Of a DNA stretch of 44,089 nucleotides, positions 16,481 through 24,514 are shown in pieces (positions within the stretch are counted from its first letter, which is position 1; each line of letters opens with the position of its first letter). Below the pieces are notes generated by a model that made no database searches, had not been told where the DNA came from, and saw only the letters and a list, made by a program, of their open reading frames with translations. This DNA is from Paenibacillus senegalensis JC66. Its GTDB lineage: Bacteria; Bacillota; Bacilli; Paenibacillales; NBRC-103111. The position numbers and the translations under genes are program-made. The stretch spans positions 37,932 through 82,020 of the forward strand of contig NZ_HE610962.1 of the NCBI RefSeq assembly GCF_000285515.1, given 5' to 3'.

Positions 16481-17287
16481 TTATAGAAATCCAAGTAGTG
16501 ATCCGACCATGGAGTCGCCAAACAGATAAACATATAATCCGATCGCGCCAAATACGATGAACAAGCTGTACATCGGGTCCATACCTGGCTTGGCTGTTTC
16601 TTTGTAATAGGAATAGACAGTTAGAGTGACTGCAGTCAGCCAACCAATCAAGACGAATAAGAGCACCAGGGATGACAGCTGTATTAGAGTAAGCAACGCC
16701 AGCAGGAATGCAGCTGCCGTCAGACTTGCCGGAATTACGGTTAATGAACTGTAGCGGACCAACACTTCCTTAAAGCTGACTTCCTTGCGTATAAAAAATT
16801 TGACCGCAACCCACAGCATCGCAAGTGTTACGCTGACAAGCAGCGTTGTATGTAATAGCGTCGAGAAGAAAACGCTGAAGCCCGAGCTTCCGCCAAACAT
16901 ACCTATGCGGATTCCACGCATGACAACAACGGTGTATAAGCTGAAAAATAAAATGAATCCGATTAATGTGATCAGCCCGTTAATCCATTGCTCCGGCTTC
17001 ATCACAAGCCCATTCATAACGGGGGACTTCCATTTGTTTATGAAATAACTCCAATAGTCGTTTGCGACCACCTTTCCTTTTTGCAAATAAGGATCCCATT
17101 TCTCCTTGGAGAACCCCGCCGCTCCGGCTCCGGGAGTTGGCCCGCCCTGTTCAGGATTAAGTTTAGATTCCTGTGGACTAACCGTTTCCACCGTTGCCGC
17201 TGCCTCATCCTTTAATGCATGACCGCAATGTATACAAACCGTGTTGTGATCCTCATTTAATTGCTGACAATTGGAACATGTAACCAT
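16481..17287 (-). CDS. Zinc-ribbon membrane protein (Yip1-like C-terminal region)
   Basis: A 268-residue protein. The N-terminal zinc ribbon has Cys4, Cys7, Cys18 and Cys21 (CSNC...CIHC). A flexible linker rich in Pro, Gly and Glu follows (residues 30-60), then FSKEKWDPYLQKGKVVANDYW. The rest has five or six membrane segments, from LITLIGFILFFSLYTVVV near residue 105 to LFIVFGAIGLYVYLFG at the end. The architecture fits the zinc-ribbon/YIP1 membrane proteins common in Paenibacillus, of unknown function. No clear operon partner: the SDR operon ends 136 bases upstream on the same strand. Confidence 0.8.
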   Translation of the reverse strand: MVTCSNCQQLNEDHNTVCIHCGHALKDEAAATVETVSPQESKLNPEQGGPTPGAGAAGFSKEKWDPYLQKGKVVANDYWSYFINKWKSPVMNGLVMKPEQWINGLITLIGFILFFSLYTVVVMRGIRIGMFGGSSGFSVFFSTLLHTTLLVSVTLAMLWVAVKFFIRKEVSFKEVLVRYSSLTVIPASLTAAAFLLALLTLIQLSSLVLLFVLIGWLTAVTLTVYSYYKETAKPGMDPMYSLFIVFGAIGLYVYLFGDSMVGSLLGFL

Positions 17288-17423
17288 TGTGCTTCCATCA
17301 TCCTCTCGTTTGAAAATTTTATTTGCAAGGCTGTATTATTAATGATTACACAAGCCTTACAGCTGCCTGTATTGTTAAGTCTATTCGCTATCAAAGACAA
17401 GAAGTCCTACTCTCGAACCAACT

Positions 17424-18284
17424 TCACTTTTTGATCAGCCTGTGAAGTGTGTTTTCATACCATTTCCAAGGTACAATTTGTCTTAGAAATAACAGCATCC
17501 GCGAGCCCTTCCCCATAGGGTAGCGCAGGCGGGGGTAGGAAGCTTCCGCCAATTCGGCGATTTTCTCCGCTACTTCGGAAGGATGCGGGGCTTGTTCCGC
17601 CATACTGCGGGAATATTGCAGTATGGAATTCATCATAGCTTGATACGGGGACCCCTCCCGGGTAAAAATCCGGTCGAACCCCTTTTGCCAGATAGCTGTT
17701 CGATAAGCTCCAGGCTCCAGGAGCACAACGTAAACGCCGAAAGGGAGCAGTTCCAAGCGGAGAGCTTCGCTAAAGCCTTCCAGCGCGAATTTGGAGGCTG
17801 CATATGGACCGTAACCGGGAAAACCAATTCTTCCACTAACGCTGCTTACGTTAATAATCATGCCCCGCCCTCTTTCCCGCATGGAGGGAACGACAAGCTT
17901 GGTCAGCTCCATCACGCCAAACACATTCGTTTCAAATTGTGCCCGCCACTCGCTCATCGGGACATCCTCAACGCTTCCTCCTGCAGCGTATCCGGCATTA
18001 TTGACCAGTACATCGAGGGGGCCCAGCTGCCGCTCTACCTGTTCGACTACCGGCTTCATCGCGGCTGTGTCGGTTACATCCAGCTGGTAACAGTGTACAC
18101 GCTCAGCCAGCCCCCTGGACTGAGCTTCTTGCAGCAATTCAGCCTTCGCACCCAGATTGCGCATCGTCGCAGCTACTTCATAGCCTTTGCTTGCCAGAGC
18201 GATTACCGTTTGCAGCCCGAAGCCGCTGGAGCTTCCGGTAACCAGCGCGACTCCCTTTCGCGGCTCATCCCGCTTATGCATCAT
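17424..18284 (-). CDS. Classical SDR oxidoreductase, last gene of the KASIII operon
   Basis: A 286-residue NAD(P)-dependent short-chain dehydrogenase. Cofactor motif TGSSSGFG (residues 16-23), NNAG (95-98), catalytic Ser near 148, Tyr161 and Lys165 (YAASK). The Arg after Met in AATMRN suggests a preference for NADPH. ATG follows AAGGAGGG. It lies 51 bases after the GNAT gene on the same strand, so it probably belongs to the six-gene operon and could reduce or oxidise a hydroxyl or keto group of the product. It could also be a looser passenger, since this junction is the only one in the operon with a gap. Confidence 0.88.
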   Translation of the reverse strand: MMHKRDEPRKGVALVTGSSSGFGLQTVIALASKGYEVAATMRNLGAKAELLQEAQSRGLAERVHCYQLDVTDTAAMKPVVEQVERQLGPLDVLVNNAGYAAGGSVEDVPMSEWRAQFETNVFGVMELTKLVVPSMRERGRGMIINVSSVSGRIGFPGYGPYAASKFALEGFSEALRLELLPFGVYVVLLEPGAYRTAIWQKGFDRIFTREGSPYQAMMNSILQYSRSMAEQAPHPSEVAEKIAELAEASYPRLRYPMGKGSRMLLFLRQIVPWKWYENTLHRLIKK

Positions 18285-18335
18285 GGTTGCCCTCCTTACT
18301 GTTGTTCCTATTCGTAAGCAGGCGGTTACCGCTCT

Positions 18336-19520
18336 TTACAGCTTGCGCTTTTGCATGAGCGGGACTCCGGCCCGATTAATAATCGCTTCAAGCATAGCCC
18401 ATACGCTTCTTCTAGACACGGGAAGATGCCGGTCATAAACAGCTGTATATTCGATTTCCCCTACTGCTCCGCGGTTGCGCTTAAACTCCGCCGCTCCTGA
18501 GCTTTGATTTAACCACAGCTTCCGGGTCTCGGCCTCACGAATGAGTATAGCGGAAAGCATCCGGTATAACCCCGCTTCCTGCGGAAGCTTCGTGTCATAC
18601 CCGAACACCGGAGTTGTCATGATGCCGTTGCGTACGTAGTAACCAAGCACGGCATCAATTCTGCCCGCTTTCCTGAGAGCAATCAATTCCAAGCCCCCCG
18701 TTTCCAGCATAAGCTCGAAAAACCGCTCGTTGAAAACCGGATTATGGAGCGAATACTTCTCCAAATAAAGCATGCGGTACAGCTCGCAGATTCGAGCTGC
18801 ATCCTGCGGGCCCAGACGATCCCGGCGAATCACTTCGTACCCCTGTTTCTCCACAAGCTTCTCGTCGCGTTTAATGAGCCACCTTGCTTTGGATGACAAT
18901 TCATTGGAGCCGTTCCCTTGGAACAAGTATACTTGACGGCTCCCTATCATGCGATAGCCATTATCGAGAAGCGCCTTATAAATGTCAGGATAGCAGCGTG
19001 GGTTAATCGAGCGAAATAGAATAGCATGATCGGGAAACCGCTTAAGCATTTCCGCGGTCATGCTGCTGATTTGTGACGGCTCAAGCCGGGGATACAGATT
19101 GGTTGAGAGCAGCCAGTTATTGATGCAGACCGCACGGTTAATCTGTGAGCGAACAGCGGCCGCACCCATCAATTTTAGAAAAGGACGGAGCATCGCTTCC
19201 AGCAGCGGGCTTTTCAGCTCTCTCAATTCCTCGGCTGCATAAGCTATATAATGAGTGTACGGAGAGCATACATAACTGTTGGTGTACTGCTGCTCATTAA
19301 CGGTTACAGGCAGCAGAGTGTGTCCGGATTGTATTACATATAGGAGAGTCTCAACATTATCAATATAATGAGCAGCTCCGTTTTTCATCCACGGAAGCAG
19401 CAGCAGGCGGGCGTATTGGCCATCCTCGTGCGCGGGCCAGTCCAATTGATGGATGTTTTCTGGCCCGTACAGGTGTACAGAAGAGTCTGCCGCAGAGGAC
19501 GGAGATGATTTTGTCGTCAT
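18336..19520 (-). CDS. GNAT-fold N-acyltransferase-like protein in the KASIII operon
   Basis: A 394-residue protein with a C-terminal GNAT/FemAB-like domain (about residues 230-375): GYEVIRRDRLGPQDAARICELY, LELIALRKAGRIDAVLGYYV, then AGLYRMLSAILIREAETR, which matches the acyl-CoA-binding helix region. The N-terminal half (residues 20-220) is not recognised and may be a second, degenerate acyltransferase-like lobe. ATG overlaps the stop of the preceding adenylating-enzyme gene by four bases (ATGA), which implies translational coupling. It probably acylates an amine or hydroxyl of the pathway intermediate, using an activated acyl donor; that is inference from context. Confidence 0.75.
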   Translation of the reverse strand: MTTKSSPSSAADSSVHLYGPENIHQLDWPAHEDGQYARLLLLPWMKNGAAHYIDNVETLLYVIQSGHTLLPVTVNEQQYTNSYVCSPYTHYIAYAAEELRELKSPLLEAMLRPFLKLMGAAAVRSQINRAVCINNWLLSTNLYPRLEPSQISSMTAEMLKRFPDHAILFRSINPRCYPDIYKALLDNGYRMIGSRQVYLFQGNGSNELSSKARWLIKRDEKLVEKQGYEVIRRDRLGPQDAARICELYRMLYLEKYSLHNPVFNERFFELMLETGGLELIALRKAGRIDAVLGYYVRNGIMTTPVFGYDTKLPQEAGLYRMLSAILIREAETRKLWLNQSSGAAEFKRNRGAVGEIEYTAVYDRHLPVSRRSVWAMLEAIINRAGVPLMQKRKL

Positions 19521-20899
19521 AAAGGAAATCTCCTTTCCACCCGTTTGCGTTTCACAGGAGGTGCAGACAATGTCGCCTGCTCATTCTCCAGGGACCATTC
19601 CGTGAACTGTAGAGTCGGCATAAGGCCTCCGAGCTGCTGGCACAGCTGGGCAATCTCCGCGCGGATCTGTGATTCTACCGCTGACCTTGGGGGACTATCC
19701 GAACGATCCTCTTCAGCAGAATCACCGGTGTTTTCCAGCGCCAGCTGTATCTCCCATAGCTCCACCTGATGCTGAATGACGGCATAATGCTCGATACCTG
19801 GACAAGCCAGCACCACCCGGCGGATATAGTCAGGAAATACGACAATCAGGCCATCCGATTCCGCAGGGCTCTCCGCTCTTAAATAGAACAAATCATCGCA
19901 GCGGCCTTCAATTTGTTCCAAGGCTGTAAAGACGGAGCCGCATGGACATGGCTCTTTCTTTTCGGTCAGTATGTCGTTAAGCCGATATCGGATCAAGGGC
20001 TGCGAGAAGCGGGAAAAGTCTGTCAGGATCGGAACGAACTTGCCCTTTTCCCTGTCTAAATATTCCTTCTCAAAATAGACAATATCCTCGTTTAAATGCA
20101 GGGTGCCGTGTTCACAGGTTGCAGCGAGAAAACCTTCTGTACATTGATACACTTGATGAACAGGCTTGGCGAAGCCTTGTGAAATTATCTTTTCATCGAG
20201 CGGATCCAATACTTCCGCGACCGAAACAATTTTCTTCGGCCTGATCGTTAAGCTCCCCCGCATAGCCGCTTCCGCCAGCATTCTTAATAAAGAAGGCGGC
20301 CCTACTAGCAGCGTTGGCGAGTAGTGATTCAATTCCTGAATATGGGAAGCCACCGGTTCAAGCAAATCAAAAAAACGGAATTTCATTCGACCGTGCCGCA
20401 CGCTGCTGTACAAATTGCTATTAGAGCGCAGGAAAAAGGCAACCCGCTGCGGCCGCCAAAGCGGTTCAGGCAACACTTTGGCCAGTACGGTCCCCGCCCA
20501 TGCCGCCTGCTCCTTCCGGCTGACGAGAAACAGCCCGCGATGGCCGCTTGTTCCGGAGGACAAGCCTACTGTTATTCCTTTAAGGGTTGGAGAAAAATCC
20601 CGGCTTCTCTCCGCCTCCATGGCCACCTCGAAAGCTTCTTGGCGGTCAATGCCTGCCGTGTTCAGCTCGGAGAAATGCTCCATCATTACCCTCTTATCTA
20701 TAACTGGAAGCTCCCGCCATTGTCCGGGACATATTCTATCGATTAATTTTTTGTAATATGGGGATTTTCTGGAGACATAGTTCAATAAACGCATGATCTT
20801 TTTTTCCTGCCACCGCTCCAGCTTTTTGCGATCGGTCCAGCGTGATATCGCCAAAGTCCTTATGTAATAATAAAGCAGTATGAGCCCGCTCCTTATCAT
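19517..20899 (-). CDS. F390-synthetase-like / CapK-type adenylate-forming enzyme
   Basis: About 460 residues, related to phenylacetate-CoA ligase and coenzyme F390 synthetase. These activate a substrate with ATP as an acyl-AMP or transfer AMP. Seen: LLNYVSRKSPYYKKL at the N-terminus, the P-loop SSGTSGHRG near residue 115, VYQCTEGFLAATC near 265, PLIRYRLNDI near 310 and EGRCDDLFYL near 335. A CPCGS motif precedes the last, as in CapK-like proteins. The start is ATG 20899 after GGAGGGAGC; a longer frame upstream is not used. Both ends overlap neighbours by ATGA. The likely substrate is a hydroxy acid or fatty acid made by the upstream enzymes. It is not an OleC orthologue by eye. Confidence 0.82.
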   Translation of the reverse strand: MIRSGLILLYYYIRTLAISRWTDRKKLERWQEKKIMRLLNYVSRKSPYYKKLIDRICPGQWRELPVIDKRVMMEHFSELNTAGIDRQEAFEVAMEAERSRDFSPTLKGITVGLSSGTSGHRGLFLVSRKEQAAWAGTVLAKVLPEPLWRPQRVAFFLRSNSNLYSSVRHGRMKFRFFDLLEPVASHIQELNHYSPTLLVGPPSLLRMLAEAAMRGSLTIRPKKIVSVAEVLDPLDEKIISQGFAKPVHQVYQCTEGFLAATCEHGTLHLNEDIVYFEKEYLDREKGKFVPILTDFSRFSQPLIRYRLNDILTEKKEPCPCGSVFTALEQIEGRCDDLFYLRAESPAESDGLIVVFPDYIRRVVLACPGIEHYAVIQHQVELWEIQLALENTGDSAEEDRSDSPPRSAVESQIRAEIAQLCQQLGGLMPTLQFTEWSLENEQATLSAPPVKRKRVERRFPL

Positions 20900-21900
20900 A
20901 ATGCTCCCTCCACACGCCGCTCCTTCCACCATTGTACGAAACGGTCGAGTCCTTCGTCTATCGTTATTGAAGGGCGATAGCCCAACTCCTGAATAGCAGC
21001 CTGGATATCCAGCGTCTGACTCCGTGCAATGACACCAACCGTATAGCGGGTAAGCTGCGGCTCCCGATTCTTTCGAAACAACCGGGCGGACCCTTCCATA
21101 AACGCTGCGGCTATCATCGCTTTGCGGTAAGAAAGATGGATCGGGCGCATGGGCTGATCGAGCTTGGTGAACAGGTTGTCCAGCAGCTGCTTGAAAGGAA
21201 GCGGTTCTCCATTCGTAATATTGTATTTACGGCCGTTCAGCTCTGCCGGCGCTTTCATAGCAAGCACAAGAGCATCTACTACATTATCTACATAGGTGGC
21301 ATCAATCAGTGCCCTGCCGCCATCGATAAGGGGCAGCCTGCCCCTGGCATTGGCCTCAATCAGCCGCGGTAAAATTGTAGTATCCCCCGGTCCGAATAAA
21401 GCCCGCGGGCGAATTGTAATCACCGGCAGCCCTTCGGCTGAGGCCCGGTCAACGATCTGCTCCGCCATTATTTTAGTTTTGGCATACAGATTGGCGGGCT
21501 TTGGCGGAAAGGGGGTGTCCTCTTTTATATCCAGCCGATTCTTGTAGTTGAAATATACGCTTGGCGTGGACACATACACTAAACGGGACACCCCGCCGCT
21601 TAGACATGCCCGGGTCAACCACTTAGTTGCCAGGACATTGCTCTCGTAAAAGTCCTCATATCTTCCCCACGGTGAAGAGAGGGCAGCGCAATGGAAAACT
21701 ACGTCCTGCCCTTTAATAAGCGGCTCCGCTTCCTCCCGCAGCCGCAAATCGGCAGCAGCAAAGCGAATGCCTTCCTCTTGGAGCCGTCTGCCAATGTGCA
21801 TGTTACGGCCTGCAGCTGTCACATCTAGCCCGCTGTTCTGCAAACGCAAAGCTAAACGGCGGCCTAAAAATCCGGTTCCTCCGGTCACGAGCACGTTCAT
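20896..21900 (-). CDS. NAD(P)-dependent epimerase/3beta-HSD-type reductase (OleD-like)
   Basis: A 334-residue extended SDR. N-terminal GGTGFLG cofactor loop (residues 7-13), D51 on the adenine side, VYVSTPSVYF (Ser/Thr near 111), catalytic Tyr139 and Lys143 (YAKTK), and the 3beta-HSD-type segment IRPRALFGPGDTTILPRLI near 168. The same segments occur in OleD, which reduces the beta-keto acid formed by OleA. Placed after KASIII and the ATP-grasp gene, reduction of a beta-keto group is the simplest reading. Sugar-nucleotide epimerase activity is a less likely alternative. Start and stop overlap both neighbours by four bases. Confidence 0.82.
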   Translation of the reverse strand: MNVLVTGGTGFLGRRLALRLQNSGLDVTAAGRNMHIGRRLQEEGIRFAAADLRLREEAEPLIKGQDVVFHCAALSSPWGRYEDFYESNVLATKWLTRACLSGGVSRLVYVSTPSVYFNYKNRLDIKEDTPFPPKPANLYAKTKIMAEQIVDRASAEGLPVITIRPRALFGPGDTTILPRLIEANARGRLPLIDGGRALIDATYVDNVVDALVLAMKAPAELNGRKYNITNGEPLPFKQLLDNLFTKLDQPMRPIHLSYRKAMIAAAFMEGSARLFRKNREPQLTRYTVGVIARSQTLDIQAAIQELGYRPSITIDEGLDRFVQWWKERRVEGAL

Positions 21901-23132
21901 GGTTCACCATTCCATTCAATATCCATTGTAGTCGCCTCCAGTATGGAAACACGGCGGTTACGCGCTATCTGCCAAAACATCCGCATCATGCCCGGCTGCC
22001 TCCAAGCGGGGCGTATATCCTGCCAGCGAAAAATCGCGTCCCTGCCCCTGAACATATAAGCAAGCCAGCGGGAAAGACTGTTAAAGGAGCGGATCTGGGC
22101 GCACCCGTACAGCAGCATAGCCGGGCGAATGGCCACTAAGCGCCCCGGAGCCGGGCAAGCTGCTGTCTTTTCTCGGGTCTTGACTGGTTCAGGATCCTCC
22201 CGCTGGTACGGGGGCAGACTTTTGCGCAAAAGCTCCGGGAGGGAATCGTCCGGCTGAAATAAATGAATGCCGCTTGTTGCGCGCGGATTGCATTCTAGCG
22301 GAAACAACACTCCGTCTGCGGTCAGTATAAAGTCGAAGGCAAGCTGGCCGGTAAAGCGCTCCCTGGCGGCGAAATCCGCTGCCCATTGTTCGAGTTCAGG
22401 CATGTCAACCGCTGTGAAAGCTATAGAAGCTCCTTGGCCGGCCGTAAACTCAGCCGTGTACGCGCAATGAGCGAGCAGCCTCCCTTGTACAGCAATACTA
22501 TAGGTGCAGTATGCCTTTCCCCGGATGGCACGCTGTACAAGCCAAGGCGTATGTGATGAGACTTCTCCCGGCAGAAAAGCCGGAGGGCTGCCATCGTAAA
22601 ATTGGACGCGGGAAGCAAAGCGTGAATAGACCGGCTTAATCACCAATTCGCCGCTTGAAAACGATGAACAAAATGTTTGCAAAGATACGGGATCATCAAA
22701 AAGCCATGTTTCTGGAGCTGTCCAGCCCCATTGCTCGAGCTTCTGAATAAAGCGCCACTTGTTATGCAGTTCATGGAGCTTCTCCAGCGGCTCGGTAAAT
22801 ATCATCGCTAAAGCGGACAGCCTCTGCAGCCCGGCAGCAATATGAAAAATCTCTTCACAGGTAGGCCATACCCAATCGACCGATTCTGCCACAATGAGTT
22901 CTTCCAGCGCCTGCAAGTAAGAATTTCGGCAGGCATTAGGCTGCGGAAGCCGGTAATACGCCTCTACAGAGTTGGAAGCAGCACATAATGACGTGGGCAC
23001 ACTATCCGCCGCAAGCACTTTAAAGCCTGCGGCGTTGAACAGACGAGCCCACTCCAAGGCGGCCGGCGAACGGGCGCCAGTCACGAGCACCGTAATCCGG
23101 GAATTCCCGGCATTGCGCTTGCTAATATTCAA
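21897..23132 (-). CDS. ATP-grasp ligase of the KASIII operon
   Basis: About 411 residues. N-terminal Rossmann-like VLVTGARSPAALEWARLFNAAGF, a central ATP-binding part with IKPVYSRF (Lys near 166), and the C-terminal metal/phosphate motif FDFILTADGVLFPLECNPRATSG (residues 267-288), as in carbamoyl-phosphate-synthase-like and peptide-forming ATP-grasp enzymes. These join a carboxylate to an amine, thiol or hydroxyl through an acyl phosphate. No ATG fits; TTG 23132 is chosen because it overlaps the KASIII stop by 11 bases, with GGGGGCC before it. The substrate is unknown. A last segment of about 90 residues is basic and aromatic-rich. Confidence 0.82.
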   Translation of the reverse strand: MNISKRNAGNSRITVLVTGARSPAALEWARLFNAAGFKVLAADSVPTSLCAASNSVEAYYRLPQPNACRNSYLQALEELIVAESVDWVWPTCEEIFHIAAGLQRLSALAMIFTEPLEKLHELHNKWRFIQKLEQWGWTAPETWLFDDPVSLQTFCSSFSSGELVIKPVYSRFASRVQFYDGSPPAFLPGEVSSHTPWLVQRAIRGKAYCTYSIAVQGRLLAHCAYTAEFTAGQGASIAFTAVDMPELEQWAADFAARERFTGQLAFDFILTADGVLFPLECNPRATSGIHLFQPDDSLPELLRKSLPPYQREDPEPVKTREKTAACPAPGRLVAIRPAMLLYGCAQIRSFNSLSRWLAYMFRGRDAIFRWQDIRPAWRQPGMMRMFWQIARNRRVSILEATTMDIEWNGEP

Positions 23133-24123
23133 GAAGCAGGCCCCCAAGCGATAGACCAGCCGAGGTGCCGAGCAAAAGCACCAGGTCGCCCCTCTCGATG
23201 CGCCGGGTGCTGATCGCCTCATGCAGCCCCATAGGAATGGAAGCGGCTATCGTGTTCCCATGATTCGGGGTGATATACATAAGCTGCTCCTCGGCTATTC
23301 TTAGCTTGCGGAGAATGAGCCGCATCGCCGCCGCGCTTCCCTGATGGGGAATCACCAATCGGATGTCGGCGAGCCTGAAGCCGCTAGGCTGCAGCAAAGC
23401 TTGCACAAAATCGGGCAGAAGCCGTGAAGCCAGCTTAAAGATGGCTCTGCCATCCATGTGAAACAAATAGTCGGCTTCATTGCTTAAGTTATACCGGGTT
23501 GCCGGAAGCTTCGTGCCCCCTCCGCGAATTTCCGACCATGCCGCGCCCTCGGCATAGGTTTCCATCCGCGAGCAGAGAATGCGGGAGCCCTCCCCTTCTT
23601 CGCTCGGAGCGATTACGGCTGCAGCTGCGCCATCCCCGAACAAGACTGCGCTTTCCTTGTTCGACCAATTCAAACCTAGCGAAGCAATCTCGCTGGACAC
23701 AAGCATCACATGCCGATAACGCCCGGCCGCAATCATATAGGAAAGGACGTCAAGTCCAGTTAAAAAGCTGAGACATGTTGTATTTATGTCAAAAGCCGGA
23801 ATCCCAGCGGCCGCAGTTCCCAGCTCCCGCTGCATTAATGCGGCATTGCATGGTATCGGCTGCTCCATTGTCCCGCTTGCGCAAACTATGCAGTCGATAT
23901 CCTTCCACTCAAGCCCAGCTTGAAGAAGCGCTGCTTTCGCTGCCTGGGCTCCCATGTAGGATGCTGTCTCTCCGTCAACAAAATGGCGGAGGCGGACATC
24001 CGATATTTTTTCCGACCAGCCCGGCGGCTGGCCCAACTTTTTATCCATTTCAGCCGCGGTAACCACTGCTTTTGGCATGTATTTGCCTGTACCCAGTATT
24101 TTTACCTGACGGGTTTGCTGCAT
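23122..24123 (-). CDS. 3-oxoacyl-ACP synthase III-like condensing enzyme, first gene of the operon
   Basis: A 333-residue thiolase-fold enzyme of the FabH/OleA group. The catalytic triad is Cys117 (DINTTCLSFL), His260 (VIPHQGS) and Asn290 (NHGNT). FGDGAAAAV near 162 and the C-terminal LLGTSAGLSLGG glycine loop complete the fold. The nucleophile segment TTCLSFLTGL differs from the housekeeping FabH form (AACAGF), and the gene is not with fatty-acid synthesis genes, so a secondary-metabolite role is likely. It would condense an acyl-CoA or acyl-ACP with a second acyl unit. ATG follows CGGAGGAAA. It heads the operon. Confidence 0.88.
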   Translation of the reverse strand: MQQTRQVKILGTGKYMPKAVVTAAEMDKKLGQPPGWSEKISDVRLRHFVDGETASYMGAQAAKAALLQAGLEWKDIDCIVCASGTMEQPIPCNAALMQRELGTAAAGIPAFDINTTCLSFLTGLDVLSYMIAAGRYRHVMLVSSEIASLGLNWSNKESAVLFGDGAAAAVIAPSEEGEGSRILCSRMETYAEGAAWSEIRGGGTKLPATRYNLSNEADYLFHMDGRAIFKLASRLLPDFVQALLQPSGFRLADIRLVIPHQGSAAAMRLILRKLRIAEEQLMYITPNHGNTIAASIPMGLHEAISTRRIERGDLVLLLGTSAGLSLGGLLLEY

Positions 24124-24395
24124 GGTTTTCCTCCGTTTCTCTACCTGTTTCAGTTCAATTATGTCTGAAGGACTGTTCTTTGAATCCGTTTACTTCAGTG
24201 AGGCAGGTTTCATAAAGCTCGGGCGGCATTATGAAATTGCTTCACGCTATTTTCGTTTGAATGCAAAATACTGATATACGATATACGTACGCAAACCGAA
24301 AATGGTTCGTTTTTTCTGACTATATAGTTAGGAATTTGATCAATACCGGATAAAAAAGGGGGATGAGGGGCTCGTCCCTTTCACACGCCACATAG
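24124..24395. promoter_or_regulatory. Upstream region of the KASIII operon
   Basis: About 270 bases between KASIII and the AraC terminator. It must hold the operon promoter, but no clear -35/-10 pair could be fixed. A best guess on the minus strand is TTTGCG near 24293 with a poor -10 box downstream. It holds palindromic ACTATATAGT (about 24319) and the string GATATACGATATACGTACG near 24272, either of which could be a regulator site. Confidence 0.35.
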
Positions 24396-24425
24396 AAAAA
24401 GGAGGGCAGTTGCTCCTCCTTTTTA
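24396..24425. terminator. Bidirectional terminator after the AraC-type regulator
   Basis: Stem AAAAAGGAGG...CTCCTCCTTTTT with a short loop (24396-24425); A/T tracts on both sides allow use in either direction. It separates the regulator transcript from the KASIII operon downstream on the same strand. Confidence 0.75.
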
Positions 24426-24514
24426 CCCGTGGCTTACTCCCTCTCCGCAGGGATTGCGAAGCAGTTGAATAGCCCGCCGCTATTTCCATCCGTTCATAGC
24501 CGGTTCAGCTTCTG

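Noticed and set aside
16183-16560. A repetitive 125-residue open frame
   Set aside because: It only translates the minisatellite and has no start signal.
17583-18317. A 244-residue open frame on the plus strand
   Set aside because: Antisense to the SDR gene, which has complete motifs.
17424-24123. Calling the operon an OleABCD olefin pathway
   Set aside because: No OleB-like hydrolase is present and the adenylating enzyme is of the F390/CapK type, not OleC; only the logic is similar.
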